From NCBI RefSeq assembly GCF_022647505.1, contig NZ_CP071409.1, positions 3,596,001 through 3,660,000 of the forward strand: a stretch of 64,000 bases of DNA, given 5' to 3'. Made by a program: the position numbers and the translations under genes. Numbering within the stretch: the first letter of the stretch is position 1; every line of letters begins with the position of its first letter. Source of the stretch: [Pantoea] beijingensis. GTDB lineage: Bacteria > Pseudomonadota > Gammaproteobacteria > Enterobacterales > Enterobacteriaceae. Positions 18,900 through 26,891 of this stretch are shown here, one piece after another. The notes beneath the pieces are model-generated. The model searched no databases, was not told the origin of the DNA, and was given only the letters and a program-made list of their open reading frames with translations.

Positions 18900-19607
18900 A
18901 TGATGAAAAGGTGTTTTCATGCCCTGATTTTCACATGCGTGATTGCCAGCCCGCTGGCGCACGCCGGTATCCCCGTACTGGTAGATGCCGACCCGCTGCG
19001 GGAAATCGAATGGCTGAAAGAAGCGCAGCGCTGGATGCAAACAGCACAACATTACCAGAGCCAGATTCAGGCATATAAAGACCAGCTGGCGACGGCCACT
19101 GGCGTCAGGGATATTGCTGATTTCGTTGATCAGGCGAAAAGTCTGAAATCGGATCTGGAAAAACTTCGCAAGCCGGGCCAGACACTCAATGACCTGCTTC
19201 TCTCCGGCGGCACCGCCGGGCAGTTCGATACGCTGTATACAAAGTACCGGGTTTTCGATACCTGCAACGCGGAACAGTCGGGAAGTTATGCCGATACCTG
19301 CAAACAACTGGTCATCAATAAGGCGATTCAGTTTGAGCAGACCAACGATATTCAGGAGCAGGTCAGTCAGACGCTGGGCGAGATCAATACCCTCTCGAAC
19401 CGCATCGCACTTGCTAAAGATTCAAAAGAATCTCAGGACCTTGCCAACAGTATTCAGCTAAAATCAGTGATGTTGAACACGCTCACTGATCAGTGGGAAA
19501 TGAGCGTGAAGGCAGCGGAAAAGCGCGAAAAAGTACTTGAGGATGAGCGTGTTAAACAGTGGAATCAGCAACAGTTAAATGCGCCAACCCCTGATTTAAA
19601 CAGCTAA
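18900..19607 (+). CDS. virB5: VirB5 minor pilin/adhesin
   Basis: A pilus-tip protein of 235 residues. The start is the ATGATG at 18900 after AGGAG; the longer open frame lacks a site. A signal peptide ends near SPLAHAG. The mature part is helical (IEWLKEAQRWMQTAQHYQSQ and later coiled stretches), as in TraC/VirB5. The last 12 residues, QQLNAPTPDLNS, are identical to those of the next gene's product, although 9 of the 12 codons differ. This suggests a shared contact surface. Confidence 0.88.
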   Translation: MMKRCFHALIFTCVIASPLAHAGIPVLVDADPLREIEWLKEAQRWMQTAQHYQSQIQAYKDQLATATGVRDIADFVDQAKSLKSDLEKLRKPGQTLNDLLLSGGTAGQFDTLYTKYRVFDTCNAEQSGSYADTCKQLVINKAIQFEQTNDIQEQVSQTLGEINTLSNRIALAKDSKESQDLANSIQLKSVMLNTLTDQWEMSVKAAEKREKVLEDERVKQWNQQQLNAPTPDLNS

Positions 19608-19618
19608 AGGAGTCTCAC

Positions 19619-19846
19619 ATGCGTTTATTAACTCTTTCTTTCCTGTCCTTATTATTCATCATAATTAGCGGCTGCAAAGAAGAAGCCAAAACAACCCAGT
19701 GGTACAGGGATCATCCCGATGAGCTAAAAGTCGTTTATGAAAAATGCCAGAAAACCGGTGATGCGTCCGAAAACTGTAAGAACGCCAATGAAGCCCATTA
19801 TCAGATTCAGCAGTTAAATGCCCCCACTCCCGACCTGAATTCATAG
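19619..19846 (+). CDS. EexN-like entry-exclusion lipoprotein
   Basis: A 75-residue lipoprotein whose signal peptide ends in the lipobox ISGC (Cys about residue 19). The mature part, WYRDHPDELKVVYEKCQ then NCKNANEAH, is the EexN family pattern. Such proteins in the recipient envelope block redundant conjugation. An AAAGGAG site precedes the ATG. It lies between virB5 and virB6, as in IncN-type plasmids. Its C-terminus QQLNAPTPDLNS repeats that of VirB5 exactly at protein level. Confidence 0.8.
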   Translation: MRLLTLSFLSLLFIIISGCKEEAKTTQWYRDHPDELKVVYEKCQKTGDASENCKNANEAHYQIQQLNAPTPDLNS

Positions 19847-19856
19847 TGAGGTTAAT

Positions 19857-20921
19857 ATGCCCGGTGGTGTATTTCTGGGTGTTGAAAAACACCTGATAGG
19901 AGGAGTCACCGACGCCACAAAGGGACTGATGATGTCATATTCCTCCATGATGGTGGGGCTGGCGGCAACGTCAGCCACGCTCTACATCATGTGGCGCGGA
20001 TACCAGACACTGGCTGGCAAGTTATCCACGCCAGCGGAAGATGTGATGTGGGACATCATGAGGATGGCGATCATCCTGTCCTTTGTGGCGAACGTCAGCG
20101 GCTATCTTGATGGCGCTATCGATGCCATTAATGGTTTAAAGGAGGGGTTTTCTGGCAGCGATAATATCTGGCAGCTACTCGATACCTTATGGGATAAAGC
20201 GAAGGTATTAGGAAAAACATTACACGACATGGATAACTCAACATATATAAAAGATGAGGGGATGACCGCTCAGTTTTACGTCTGGCTCGGAATATTCGTT
20301 TTAATGATCGTCACTGCCTTTGTTTCAATGATCGCGGAGATAATGATCTTATTACTGAGTATTACTGCGCCTATATTTATTTTTTGTCTGATGTATGGTT
20401 TTTTACGGCCCATGTTTAATAACTGGCTGCAAAATATATTTGCAACAATATTAACTGTTCTTTTTTCAGCATTATCACTGAGAATCGTCATAAATTACTT
20501 AAACTCTCGATTAGATATTGCAACGAAGGTCGCCGCTACTGCAAATATTGTGGAGTTAGGCGCACAGGTCTGCCTTGCTGGTATCTGTGCCGCGATACTG
20601 GTCTACCTCTCCGCAAAACTGGCCGGAGCGCTGGCAGGTGCCGGAGCGACAGTATCCATGCAGGGGCTGGCAGCGGTGGGTATCGGCGCGGCAGTGTTTG
20701 GTGCCGGGAAACTGGCAGCAGGAGCCGGGCAGCAGACAACCCGCACCATTCAGGACAATATTCAGGGCTGGAGGGGTGCGAACGCGGGTAAGCCCGGCAG
20801 CGGTCCCGGATACAGTGCGGCTAAAGCACGTCAATACGCGATTGAGCAGATGATCGCCAGAAACGAAGCCCGGAAACTGGCACAATCAGGAGAAGCAGCC
20901 GTTCAGAAATTCTATCATTAA
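19857..20921 (+). CDS. virB6: VirB6 polytopic channel protein (TrbL/VirB6)
   Basis: An inner-membrane protein of 354 residues. It has several hydrophobic helices (MMVGLAATSATLYIMW, FYVWLGIFVLMIVTAFVSMI, IMILLLSITAPIFIFCLMYG, ICAAILVYLSAKLAGALA), then a glycine/alanine-rich region and a basic cytoplasmic tail. Length and order fit VirB6. A GTGAGG site precedes the ATG. Its central part is more AT-rich than the flanking genes. Confidence 0.88.
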   Translation: MPGGVFLGVEKHLIGGVTDATKGLMMSYSSMMVGLAATSATLYIMWRGYQTLAGKLSTPAEDVMWDIMRMAIILSFVANVSGYLDGAIDAINGLKEGFSGSDNIWQLLDTLWDKAKVLGKTLHDMDNSTYIKDEGMTAQFYVWLGIFVLMIVTAFVSMIAEIMILLLSITAPIFIFCLMYGFLRPMFNNWLQNIFATILTVLFSALSLRIVINYLNSRLDIATKVAATANIVELGAQVCLAGICAAILVYLSAKLAGALAGAGATVSMQGLAAVGIGAAVFGAGKLAAGAGQQTTRTIQDNIQGWRGANAGKPGSGPGYSAAKARQYAIEQMIARNEARKLAQSGEAAVQKFYH

Positions 20922-21010
20922 GCCCGTAATTCCCTCTCGAAATATCCCGTTCCACCCGGTGAAAACATAACCCTGTTTTCATTCCACTGATCTCACAGAG
21001 GACACACCCC

Positions 21011-21148
21011 ATGAAACGCTTGATTGCGCTGGCTGTGCTGTGCGCGCTTTCCGGCTGCGCCCGGTCCACTTATCCCCCGGCATTTAGCGGACAGGGAGAG
21101 CCTGTGAATACCCCTCAGGTTATGGCGGAGTTAAACAATCATGAGTGA
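21011..21148 (+). CDS. virB7: VirB7-like small lipoprotein
   Basis: A 45-residue protein: MKRLIALAVLCALSGCARS is a lipoprotein signal with lipobox LSGC (Cys 16), followed by a proline-containing short mature region ending ELNNHE. It lies between virB6 and virB8 with its 3' end overlapping the virB8 start by 8 bases. By position and form it is VirB7, which anchors the outer-membrane core with VirB9 and VirB10. Its small size makes it easy to miss. Confidence 0.8.
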   Translation: MKRLIALAVLCALSGCARSTYPPAFSGQGEPVNTPQVMAELNNHE

Positions 21149-21824
21149 ACAGACCATCATTACGGATTCCTGCACTTTTGAGCAACAGATGATTGAGCGG
21201 GACAAACGCGCCACGAAAGCCGGGTTTATGGTTGGCGGCGCGGGCCTGCTCATCGCCGTACTGGCGCTTACCGTCGTGGTGCTGATGTTGCCGCTGAAAC
21301 AAACGGTCATTGAACTGTACACCGTGGATAATCATACCGGGCGGGTGGAGCACGTCACCCGCGCATCAAAGACCAGCCTGACGGCGGAGGACGCTTATCA
21401 GAAGGCGATGACCGCCAGCTACGTCAGACTGCGTGAGCGGTATGTTTACCCCTCCCTGCAAGACGATTACGCCACGGTCCAGATTTACAACAGCCCGCAG
21501 GTCAACGATGACTATCTGGCGCTGTACACCGGTAAAGACGCCCCGGACAAGGTGTATCAGAACGGGGCTCATAACGTGCAAATCGACATCCTGTCAAACC
21601 AGCTCACCGGGGGCACAGACCCCGACAAAGTCGCCACCCTCCGTTACAAAAAGACTGTCCGCCGCCTCGCTGACAACAGCACCCGCACCGAATACTGGGA
21701 TGCCCGCCTGACATTCCACTCCGACCCCGGCAGGGAGATGAGCGATACGGAGCGAGAGATTAACCCGTTCGGTTTTATCGTGACCAGCTGGCAGGCAGAC
21801 CGTGAAATCCGGGGAGGTGAATAA
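21141..21824 (+). CDS. virB8: VirB8 assembly factor
   Basis: A bitopic inner-membrane protein of 227 residues. A short cytoplasmic N-terminus precedes one transmembrane helix (VGGAGLLIAVLALTVVVLML, about residues 31-50). The periplasmic NTF2-like domain includes SYVRLRERYVYPSLQDDY and ends with NPFGFIVTSWQADRE, typical VirB8 text. It overlaps virB7 and abuts virB9. Confidence 0.9.
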   Translation: MSEQTIITDSCTFEQQMIERDKRATKAGFMVGGAGLLIAVLALTVVVLMLPLKQTVIELYTVDNHTGRVEHVTRASKTSLTAEDAYQKAMTASYVRLRERYVYPSLQDDYATVQIYNSPQVNDDYLALYTGKDAPDKVYQNGAHNVQIDILSNQLTGGTDPDKVATLRYKKTVRRLADNSTRTEYWDARLTFHSDPGREMSDTEREINPFGFIVTSWQADREIRGGE

Positions 21825-22729
21825 TGAAAAGCATCACCCTTATCGTGCTGGCGCTGATGATGTGTGCCACGGCATGGAGCGCGGTCATCCCGCAGGCGAG
21901 CCGCTATGATGCCCGCGTTCAGCAGGTTGTCTATAACCCGCTGAACGTCACCGTCGTCAGTACCCGGCCCGGTTTCATGACCACGCTGGTGTTTGACAAC
22001 GACGAAGCGGTTATCAGCGCCAGACCCGGTTTTGAGGAGGCGTGGGAAGCTACACCGGACGCCAACCGGGTGAATATCCGCCCGGTGGCGCTCGTTCAGG
22101 GCGCGCCCGGCGCGGACGGTAATACAACGCAGGTGGTCATCCCGCCCAACAGCCGGGACTGGCATACCAACCTGCTGGTCGTCACCACCCGGCGACTGTA
22201 CAACGTCGAACTGAACGTCATCGATGATAAATCACCGCAGCAGCCCGCTTTCCAGGTGAGTTACCGTTATCCGGATGAGGCGCAGGAGAAGGCCAGCCGC
22301 GAGACAGCGGCCAAAGTGCTGGAGCGGGAGCAAAAACAGCAGCAGGCCGACATTCAGCAGACCCTGAATACTGCGCAGACACCGCGCAACTGGGACTACC
22401 TCAAATATCCGGGGCGCGACAGCGCCCGGATTGTTCCGGATTTTGCGTATGACGATGGTCGCTTTACGTTCGTAGGTTTCTCCCCGGCCAAATCCATCCC
22501 CTCTGTAACGAAAGCGCTGAACGGCCAGGAGCATGTGGTTAACAGCAGTATCCGCAGAAAAGGCGACTTCACCGTACTGGTCATTCAGGAGGTCACGCCC
22601 CGTCTGGTCCTGCGTTCCGGTAACGCCGTAGTCGGCCTGGAAAATCGTGGATTTGGCAGGGTCCAGGCCGCTGATGGCGCCACGGTTTCTCCACAGGTTG
22701 AACGGGTGGAAAAAACCGCAACCCACTGA
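21824..22729 (+). CDS. virB9: VirB9 outer-membrane core component
   Basis: A periplasmic protein of 301 residues with a signal peptide ending near ATAWSAV. N- and C-terminal domains fit VirB9/CagX: ARVQQVVYNPLNVTVV, then RNWDYLKYPG and the C-terminal FVGFSPAKSIPSVTKAL with FTVLVIQEVTPRLVLRSG. It joins VirB7 and VirB10 in the outer-membrane ring. The start overlaps the last base of virB8. Confidence 0.9.
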   Translation: MKSITLIVLALMMCATAWSAVIPQASRYDARVQQVVYNPLNVTVVSTRPGFMTTLVFDNDEAVISARPGFEEAWEATPDANRVNIRPVALVQGAPGADGNTTQVVIPPNSRDWHTNLLVVTTRRLYNVELNVIDDKSPQQPAFQVSYRYPDEAQEKASRETAAKVLEREQKQQQADIQQTLNTAQTPRNWDYLKYPGRDSARIVPDFAYDDGRFTFVGFSPAKSIPSVTKALNGQEHVVNSSIRRKGDFTVLVIQEVTPRLVLRSGNAVVGLENRGFGRVQAADGATVSPQVERVEKTATH

Positions 22730-22742
22730 CAACTGAGGAGTC

Positions 22743-24002
22743 ATGCAGATGAACGACGAACACCCGCATCCTGAACCTGATGAATCCCGGTCCTCCCCGG
22801 CGCAGCCGGATGACGATATTGCCGCGCTGGAGCGCGAAGCCCGTGCAAGGCGGGAAGCAGATCTTCTCACCGCGCAGGAGGATGAAGCGAACGATCCGGT
22901 ACAACCCGCCGTCAACAAACTGAAAAAGCGCAGGCGCGGGAAAGCCACCGCGTTTCTGGCGCTCGCCGCCGTTGCGCTGATTGCGCTGGCATGGGTGGGC
23001 AACTGGGTATACCGCAATCTTCTCTGGCAGCCCGGTGAAGAAAAGCGGCAGGATGTCGCGCCACAGCCGAACCGGACCGATTATCGGCAGCGTACCGATC
23101 TGGGGACGCACGATACCGGAGCCGAAGCGCCGGAACAGGTGGACAACAGCCCGCGCAGTAAGATAGTCACCGGGCCGGAGATGCCGCAGGAACTGGATAA
23201 AGCCCGTTTTCTGGTACGACGGGATGGCTCAGCCGCAGCCGCCCGAAACCCGGTCCGGACCCGGCAGCAGGAAATGACGCAGGTATCCTCTGCCGGGCAG
23301 TCGTCAGGGACGCCATCCACTGGCTCCGGGCAGCAGCCAGATACCCCGTCTCTACCGCCGGAACTGTCCCCGGCAGTGGTCCGGCGTATTCCTTATAACC
23401 CGGATCTGTACGTGCCGGAAAACACTGCCATTCCCTGTTCACTAGATTACCGGTTTGTCTCGGATCGGGCGGGGAAAATCCGCTGCACGATCGCCGAAGA
23501 TATCTGGAGCGCCAGCGGTAATACGAAGCTGATTGAAAAAGGGACCACCGCCACCGGTATTTACCAGACTGGCGCAGACACAGGGATGGCACACGGACAG
23601 GGACGCGCCTTCCTCATCATCACGAAGCTGCGTACCCGCCAGCCCCCTTATCTTGATATTCCGCTGGTCGATACCCACGCTGCCGGAGAACTGGGCGAGG
23701 CAGGAGTTGATGGCTGGATCGACACACACTTCCGGGAGCGATTCGGGGGCGCGTTACTGGTCGGCATGATCCCCGATATTGGCGCATGGGCATCCAACAG
23801 CGCCGGTCAGAAAGATCGTAACACGGACTATACCGAGAACAGCCGTCAGGCGATGGCGGATATGGCGCGGACCACACTGGAAAACAGCATCAATATCCCG
23901 CCTACCCTCGACAAAAATCAGGGGGAGATCATCAACCTGATCACCGGACAGGATATTGATTTCTCCGGCATCTATACGCTGAGGATGAAAAATGACCACT
24001 AA
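22743..24002 (+). CDS. virB10: VirB10 (TrbI/VirB10 family)
   Basis: A 419-residue protein that spans both membranes. An acidic cytoplasmic N-terminus and basic KKRRRGK precede the transmembrane helix (AFLALAAVALIALAWVGNWV, about residues 64-83). A proline/serine-rich periplasmic linker follows, then the conserved beta-barrel domain: AIPCSLDYRFVSDRAGKIRC, LIEKGTTATGIY and FGGALLVGMIPDI. Its end overlaps virB11 by 11 bases. Confidence 0.92.
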   Translation: MQMNDEHPHPEPDESRSSPAQPDDDIAALEREARARREADLLTAQEDEANDPVQPAVNKLKKRRRGKATAFLALAAVALIALAWVGNWVYRNLLWQPGEEKRQDVAPQPNRTDYRQRTDLGTHDTGAEAPEQVDNSPRSKIVTGPEMPQELDKARFLVRRDGSAAAARNPVRTRQQEMTQVSSAGQSSGTPSTGSGQQPDTPSLPPELSPAVVRRIPYNPDLYVPENTAIPCSLDYRFVSDRAGKIRCTIAEDIWSASGNTKLIEKGTTATGIYQTGADTGMAHGQGRAFLIITKLRTRQPPYLDIPLVDTHAAGELGEAGVDGWIDTHFRERFGGALLVGMIPDIGAWASNSAGQKDRNTDYTENSRQAMADMARTTLENSINIPPTLDKNQGEIINLITGQDIDFSGIYTLRMKNDH

Positions 24003-25017
24003 AAATATCTCCCTGGACCGCTATAAACAGCGGTTTTTTGGTGATTTTCTGGTTCTTCCCGGCCTGACAGAGATCGCCGTTAATCGCCCGGGTGAGCTTT
24101 TCACCAAAATTAACGGTGTCTGGGAACAGCACGCCGTTCCGCTGGATTATGAGGGCTGTTACAACTTCGCCAGATGCCTGGCAAAGCATCACGGCGACAA
24201 TATCGAAGATATCAAGCCAGGGCTGTCGGCCACACTGGAATCCGGCGAACGCTGTCAGGTCATCGTGCCCCCGGCCTGCGAGCGTGACACGGTGTCTGTC
24301 ACGCTACGTAAACCTTCACAGGTACAAATCCCGCATCAGGACTATATTGACGCCGGGTTTTATAACCGGGTGACAGGTACAGAAAAAACGCAGACGCACG
24401 ATGAAGAATTACTGGGCTTATATCACGCAAAAGATATTCCGCACTTTATGGAGAAGTGCGTGGAGTACGGTAAAACCCTCGCGGTGGCCGGGGAAACCAG
24501 TACCGGGAAAACCACTTATATGAAGATGTTGATAGGTTATATTCCCCGCAACCTGCGTATCACGACCATTGAAGATAACCCGGAAATCACCTTCTTTGTT
24601 CATAAAAACTACGTTCACCTTTTTTATCCGTCGGAATCGGCAGATGAAAAAGGGTCAATTGTGACGCCCGCCAGCCTGTTGCGCTGGAATTACCGCATGA
24701 ACCCCGACCGCATACTTTTAACCGAAGTGCGCGGTGGTGAAGCCTGGGATTTTCTTAAAATCACCGGCTCCGGTCATGAAGGCAGCATGACCTCCATTCA
24801 TGCCGGTTCGGCAATGGAAGCGGTGGACGGGTTTATTACCCGCTGTTATGAAAATCCGCAATGCGCCCGACTCCCTTACACCTTTATGTTACGCAAGGTA
24901 CTGGACAGTCTGGACGTTATCGTGAGTATCGGCCTGGACGGTAATATACGCCGGATGAATGATATTTATTTCCGGCCACTGCACCGCAGCACCTTTTTTG
25001 AGGAGATGAAAGCATGA
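23992..25017 (+). CDS. virB11: VirB11 hexameric ATPase
   Basis: A cytoplasmic traffic ATPase of 341 residues. Walker A GETSTGKTTYMK is near residue 168, the Asp box is TTIEDNPEI, Walker B is DRILLTEVRGGEAWDF and the His box is GHEGSMTSIHAGS. These are all family hallmarks. It powers pilus biogenesis and DNA transfer together with VirB4 and the coupling protein. Both ends overlap neighbouring genes. Confidence 0.93.
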   Translation: MTTKNISLDRYKQRFFGDFLVLPGLTEIAVNRPGELFTKINGVWEQHAVPLDYEGCYNFARCLAKHHGDNIEDIKPGLSATLESGERCQVIVPPACERDTVSVTLRKPSQVQIPHQDYIDAGFYNRVTGTEKTQTHDEELLGLYHAKDIPHFMEKCVEYGKTLAVAGETSTGKTTYMKMLIGYIPRNLRITTIEDNPEITFFVHKNYVHLFYPSESADEKGSIVTPASLLRWNYRMNPDRILLTEVRGGEAWDFLKITGSGHEGSMTSIHAGSAMEAVDGFITRCYENPQCARLPYTFMLRKVLDSLDVIVSIGLDGNIRRMNDIYFRPLHRSTFFEEMKA

Positions 25018-25412
25018 TGAAGGTTATCAATATACTGTTATTTTCACTGGTGCTTTCCGGCTGTTCTTCACCCCCGCCACCGGTTCCTGTTGAATGGGAT
25101 AAACCGGGCCAGTCAGTCAATACCGGTTTGCCGCAATGGCGTGACAACACGGTTATTGTTCCTTCGCCAGTCGTTAACAACAAATGGTTATTATCCATTC
25201 ACGCCCGGAATTTTAACGACACGTTCTGGACGCCTACCGTATTTTATGCCATCACCCACTCAACACGTATTATTGTTGCCACACCATCAGGCACAGATTA
25301 CTTTAATGCCAGAAACTGGCTGCGCCAGCATGGCGCAAAAGGCGTTATTGCATATCAGCCTGACTCTGGTTGCCTGACATGTAGCGACACCCGCATTTAT
25401 TTCTCACATTAA
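25014..25412 (+). CDS. Cag12-family lipoprotein
   Basis: A 132-residue lipoprotein with lipobox LSGC (about residue 17) followed by SSPPPPVPVEWDKPG. The mature region (NTVIVPSPVVNNKWLLSIHA, then YFNARNWLRQHGAKGVI and paired cysteines near the end) fits the Cag pathogenicity island Cag12 family found at the ends of virB clusters. It overlaps virB11 by 4 bases. It probably supports the outer-membrane complex. Confidence 0.8.
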   Translation: MMKVINILLFSLVLSGCSSPPPPVPVEWDKPGQSVNTGLPQWRDNTVIVPSPVVNNKWLLSIHARNFNDTFWTPTVFYAITHSTRIIVATPSGTDYFNARNWLRQHGAKGVIAYQPDSGCLTCSDTRIYFSH

Positions 25413-25456
25413 ATACTCTGCCCCTCTGAAATTCACCTTACTGTAAGGATTTCATC

Positions 25457-25759
25457 ATGAAATATTTCGCTTTTGTGGTGGCAGTGCTGTGCATTGTCGC
25501 CGGGACGCCTGTTTATTCTTTCGCTGCCGACCCGTGCGAAGTGGTGCTTTGTATGTACGGTAAAGCAACCGGAAACAGTGGAGGGCGCGAATGCCATTCT
25601 GCTGAACGAGCCTTCTTTAATATCGTCAAAAAGAATAAACACGGATTTTTACCCAATCATACGCTCAATGCCAGAAAAGCTTTCCTGGGGGAATGTACCA
25701 GCGCTGATCCGGAAGCAGTGAGTAAAATTCTGTCCAGATTTGGCAGGGTCAGGGAGTAG
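25457..25759 (+). CDS. TrbM/KikA-type conjugation protein
   Basis: A secreted protein of 100 residues. A signal peptide (AVLCIVAGTPVYSFAADP) is followed by the TrbM pattern: CEVVLCMYGK, C in RECHSAERAFFNIV, then ARKAFLGEC. Four conserved cysteines suggest disulfides in the periplasm. TrbM/KikA/MpfK proteins aid mating-pair formation and, in IncN plasmids, affect Klebsiella host killing. A GGATTTCATC leader region with weak site precedes it. Confidence 0.75.
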   Translation: MKYFAFVVAVLCIVAGTPVYSFAADPCEVVLCMYGKATGNSGGRECHSAERAFFNIVKKNKHGFLPNHTLNARKAFLGECTSADPEAVSKILSRFGRVRE

Positions 25760-25808
25760 CACTATATTGGCCGTTATCTTAATACACTTCCCGTATGGAG
25801 AAATAAAA

Positions 25809-26114
25809 GTGGATAAAGAAGACCTGTTTATTTCCAACATCCATTCAATGCATCAGGACAGAATATCGGGCACGTGTATCTATGATTCTCTGTCGAAAGA
25901 AGCCTGTCGGGGATGCGGGCTTTATTATGAGATATATGAAAGCCGGTTTATCGGTTTATTGCGGCATCATCTCTCACAGTTTAATGAACAGGACGCAAGC
26001 AAGCTCAGGCGATATGCCGAAAGTCAGGGAACGAAGGTCGATGATAAAACATACCATGAGGCATTAAACGCTGAACGTGCATGCCGGACGGAAATAACCC
26101 GCGAACAAATGTGA
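25809..26114 (+). CDS. Small protein of unknown function at the end of the virB block
   Basis: A 101-residue protein I do not recognise. I chose the GTG at 25809 because GGAG lies 8 bases upstream; the open frame extends to 25740 without a site. It has four cysteines (CIYDSL, CRGCGLYY, AERACRTE), is rich in charged residues and has no signal peptide. The text EACRGCGLYYEIYESRF suggests a small metal-binding or disulfide fold. It is the last gene before the palindromic region. Confidence 0.5.
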   Translation: MDKEDLFISNIHSMHQDRISGTCIYDSLSKEACRGCGLYYEIYESRFIGLLRHHLSQFNEQDASKLRRYAESQGTKVDDKTYHEALNAERACRTEITREQM

Positions 26115-26362
26115 ATCACAGACATTAATAATGTATCGAACGACGCCACAGACTGACAGACGGCGGGTTTAAGGCTCGCTTATTTCTGGCTTCAATTTCG
26201 GAGAAATTGTTAAGCCGTGAAATAAGCGAGTGGAGCACGGACAGAAAATTCAATTCCGGAGGAATTGTTAATTTTCAGGCACCGCGCCCACCTGCGAACA
26301 TTCGCCCAAAGCGAATTGAGCAGGCCAGGGGGAGCCGCAAAAATTTTGTCGCCCCGGCGAGC

Positions 26363-26392
26363 AAAAAGGCACGCCCACGTGCCGGTTTTTGT
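26363..26392. terminator. Bidirectional intrinsic terminator
   Basis: CAAAAA precedes GGCACG, a CCCA loop and CGTGCC (26369-26384), followed by GG and TTTTTG. Symmetric A- and T-runs allow termination on both strands. It would end the long virB transcript before mobB. Confidence 0.65.
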
Positions 26393-26462
26393 GGGGGGCC
26401 TGCCCCGCACACCGTCAAGCCAGGTAATATTTCCCGCCCCAGCGGGGAATATTGCCGATCAG

Positions 26463-26554
26463 GCGCGACCAACCCCTTTAAAGCAGCGTTCCCGTTTTTT
26501 CGAGCCTGCGAGAAAAAACAGGCGAAACGCGCGTCTTAAAGGGGTTGGTCGCGC
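26463..26554. repeat. Perfect 19-bp inverted repeat
   Basis: Arms at 26463-26481 and 26536-26554 are exact complements, 54 bp apart. The spacer holds a second partial hairpin with T6 and A6 runs. Perfect conservation of long arms suggests a protein-binding or single-strand structure used in DNA processing. Confidence 0.65.
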
Positions 26555-26785
26555 GTAGCGTGCGACGGTGTGCCGCCGTTGACTCTGGGGGTTTTGGCAC
26601 GGCGTCCAGCCGCGACATTACCCCCATGTGACAGGCAGTAAGGGCGTCCAGCCCGAACGAAATGACACACGTCGTTGCCCGTCATTCGGGCGTTTCAGGG
26701 GACGGACGACCACCGGTCGGCTGTTTTCTGAAAGCGCGGATAACGGGCATGAGCGCCGGAGGCGTTCAGTGCTTTTTGTCCTTTT

Positions 26786-26848
26786 ATGGGCGTCACCGGT
26801 GGGCGTCGCCTAGGGGCGTGGGGAGTCACGTCCATCGGTGACGCCCAT
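26786..26848. repeat. 16-bp inverted repeat upstream of mobB
   Basis: Arms 26786-26801 and 26833-26848 match at 15 of 16 positions. They end 44 bp before the mobB start, so an operator or relaxosome-binding site is plausible. Confidence 0.55.
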
Positions 26849-26891
26849 GTAGTGCGCCCGTCACACCGAAATCAGACCGGAGATCACTGCA

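Larger units (their letters stand above)
26115..26891. other. Palindrome-rich candidate oriT between virB and mobB
   Basis: This 777-bp region has no convincing gene but at least five inverted repeats: 26175-26230 (nested arms around a GGA centre), 26244-26276, 26426-26453, 26463-26481/26536-26554 (perfect 19 bp) and 26786-26801/26833-26848 (15 of 16). It sits directly upstream of the coupling protein and relaxase genes. That is the expected place for a transfer origin and its binding sites in MOBC systems. The nic site cannot be named from sequence alone. Confidence 0.5.

Noticed and set aside
26207..26558. Overlapping frames on both strands in the palindrome region
   Set aside because: They run through inverted repeats and a terminator, have no ribosome sites and look like by-products of the repeats.
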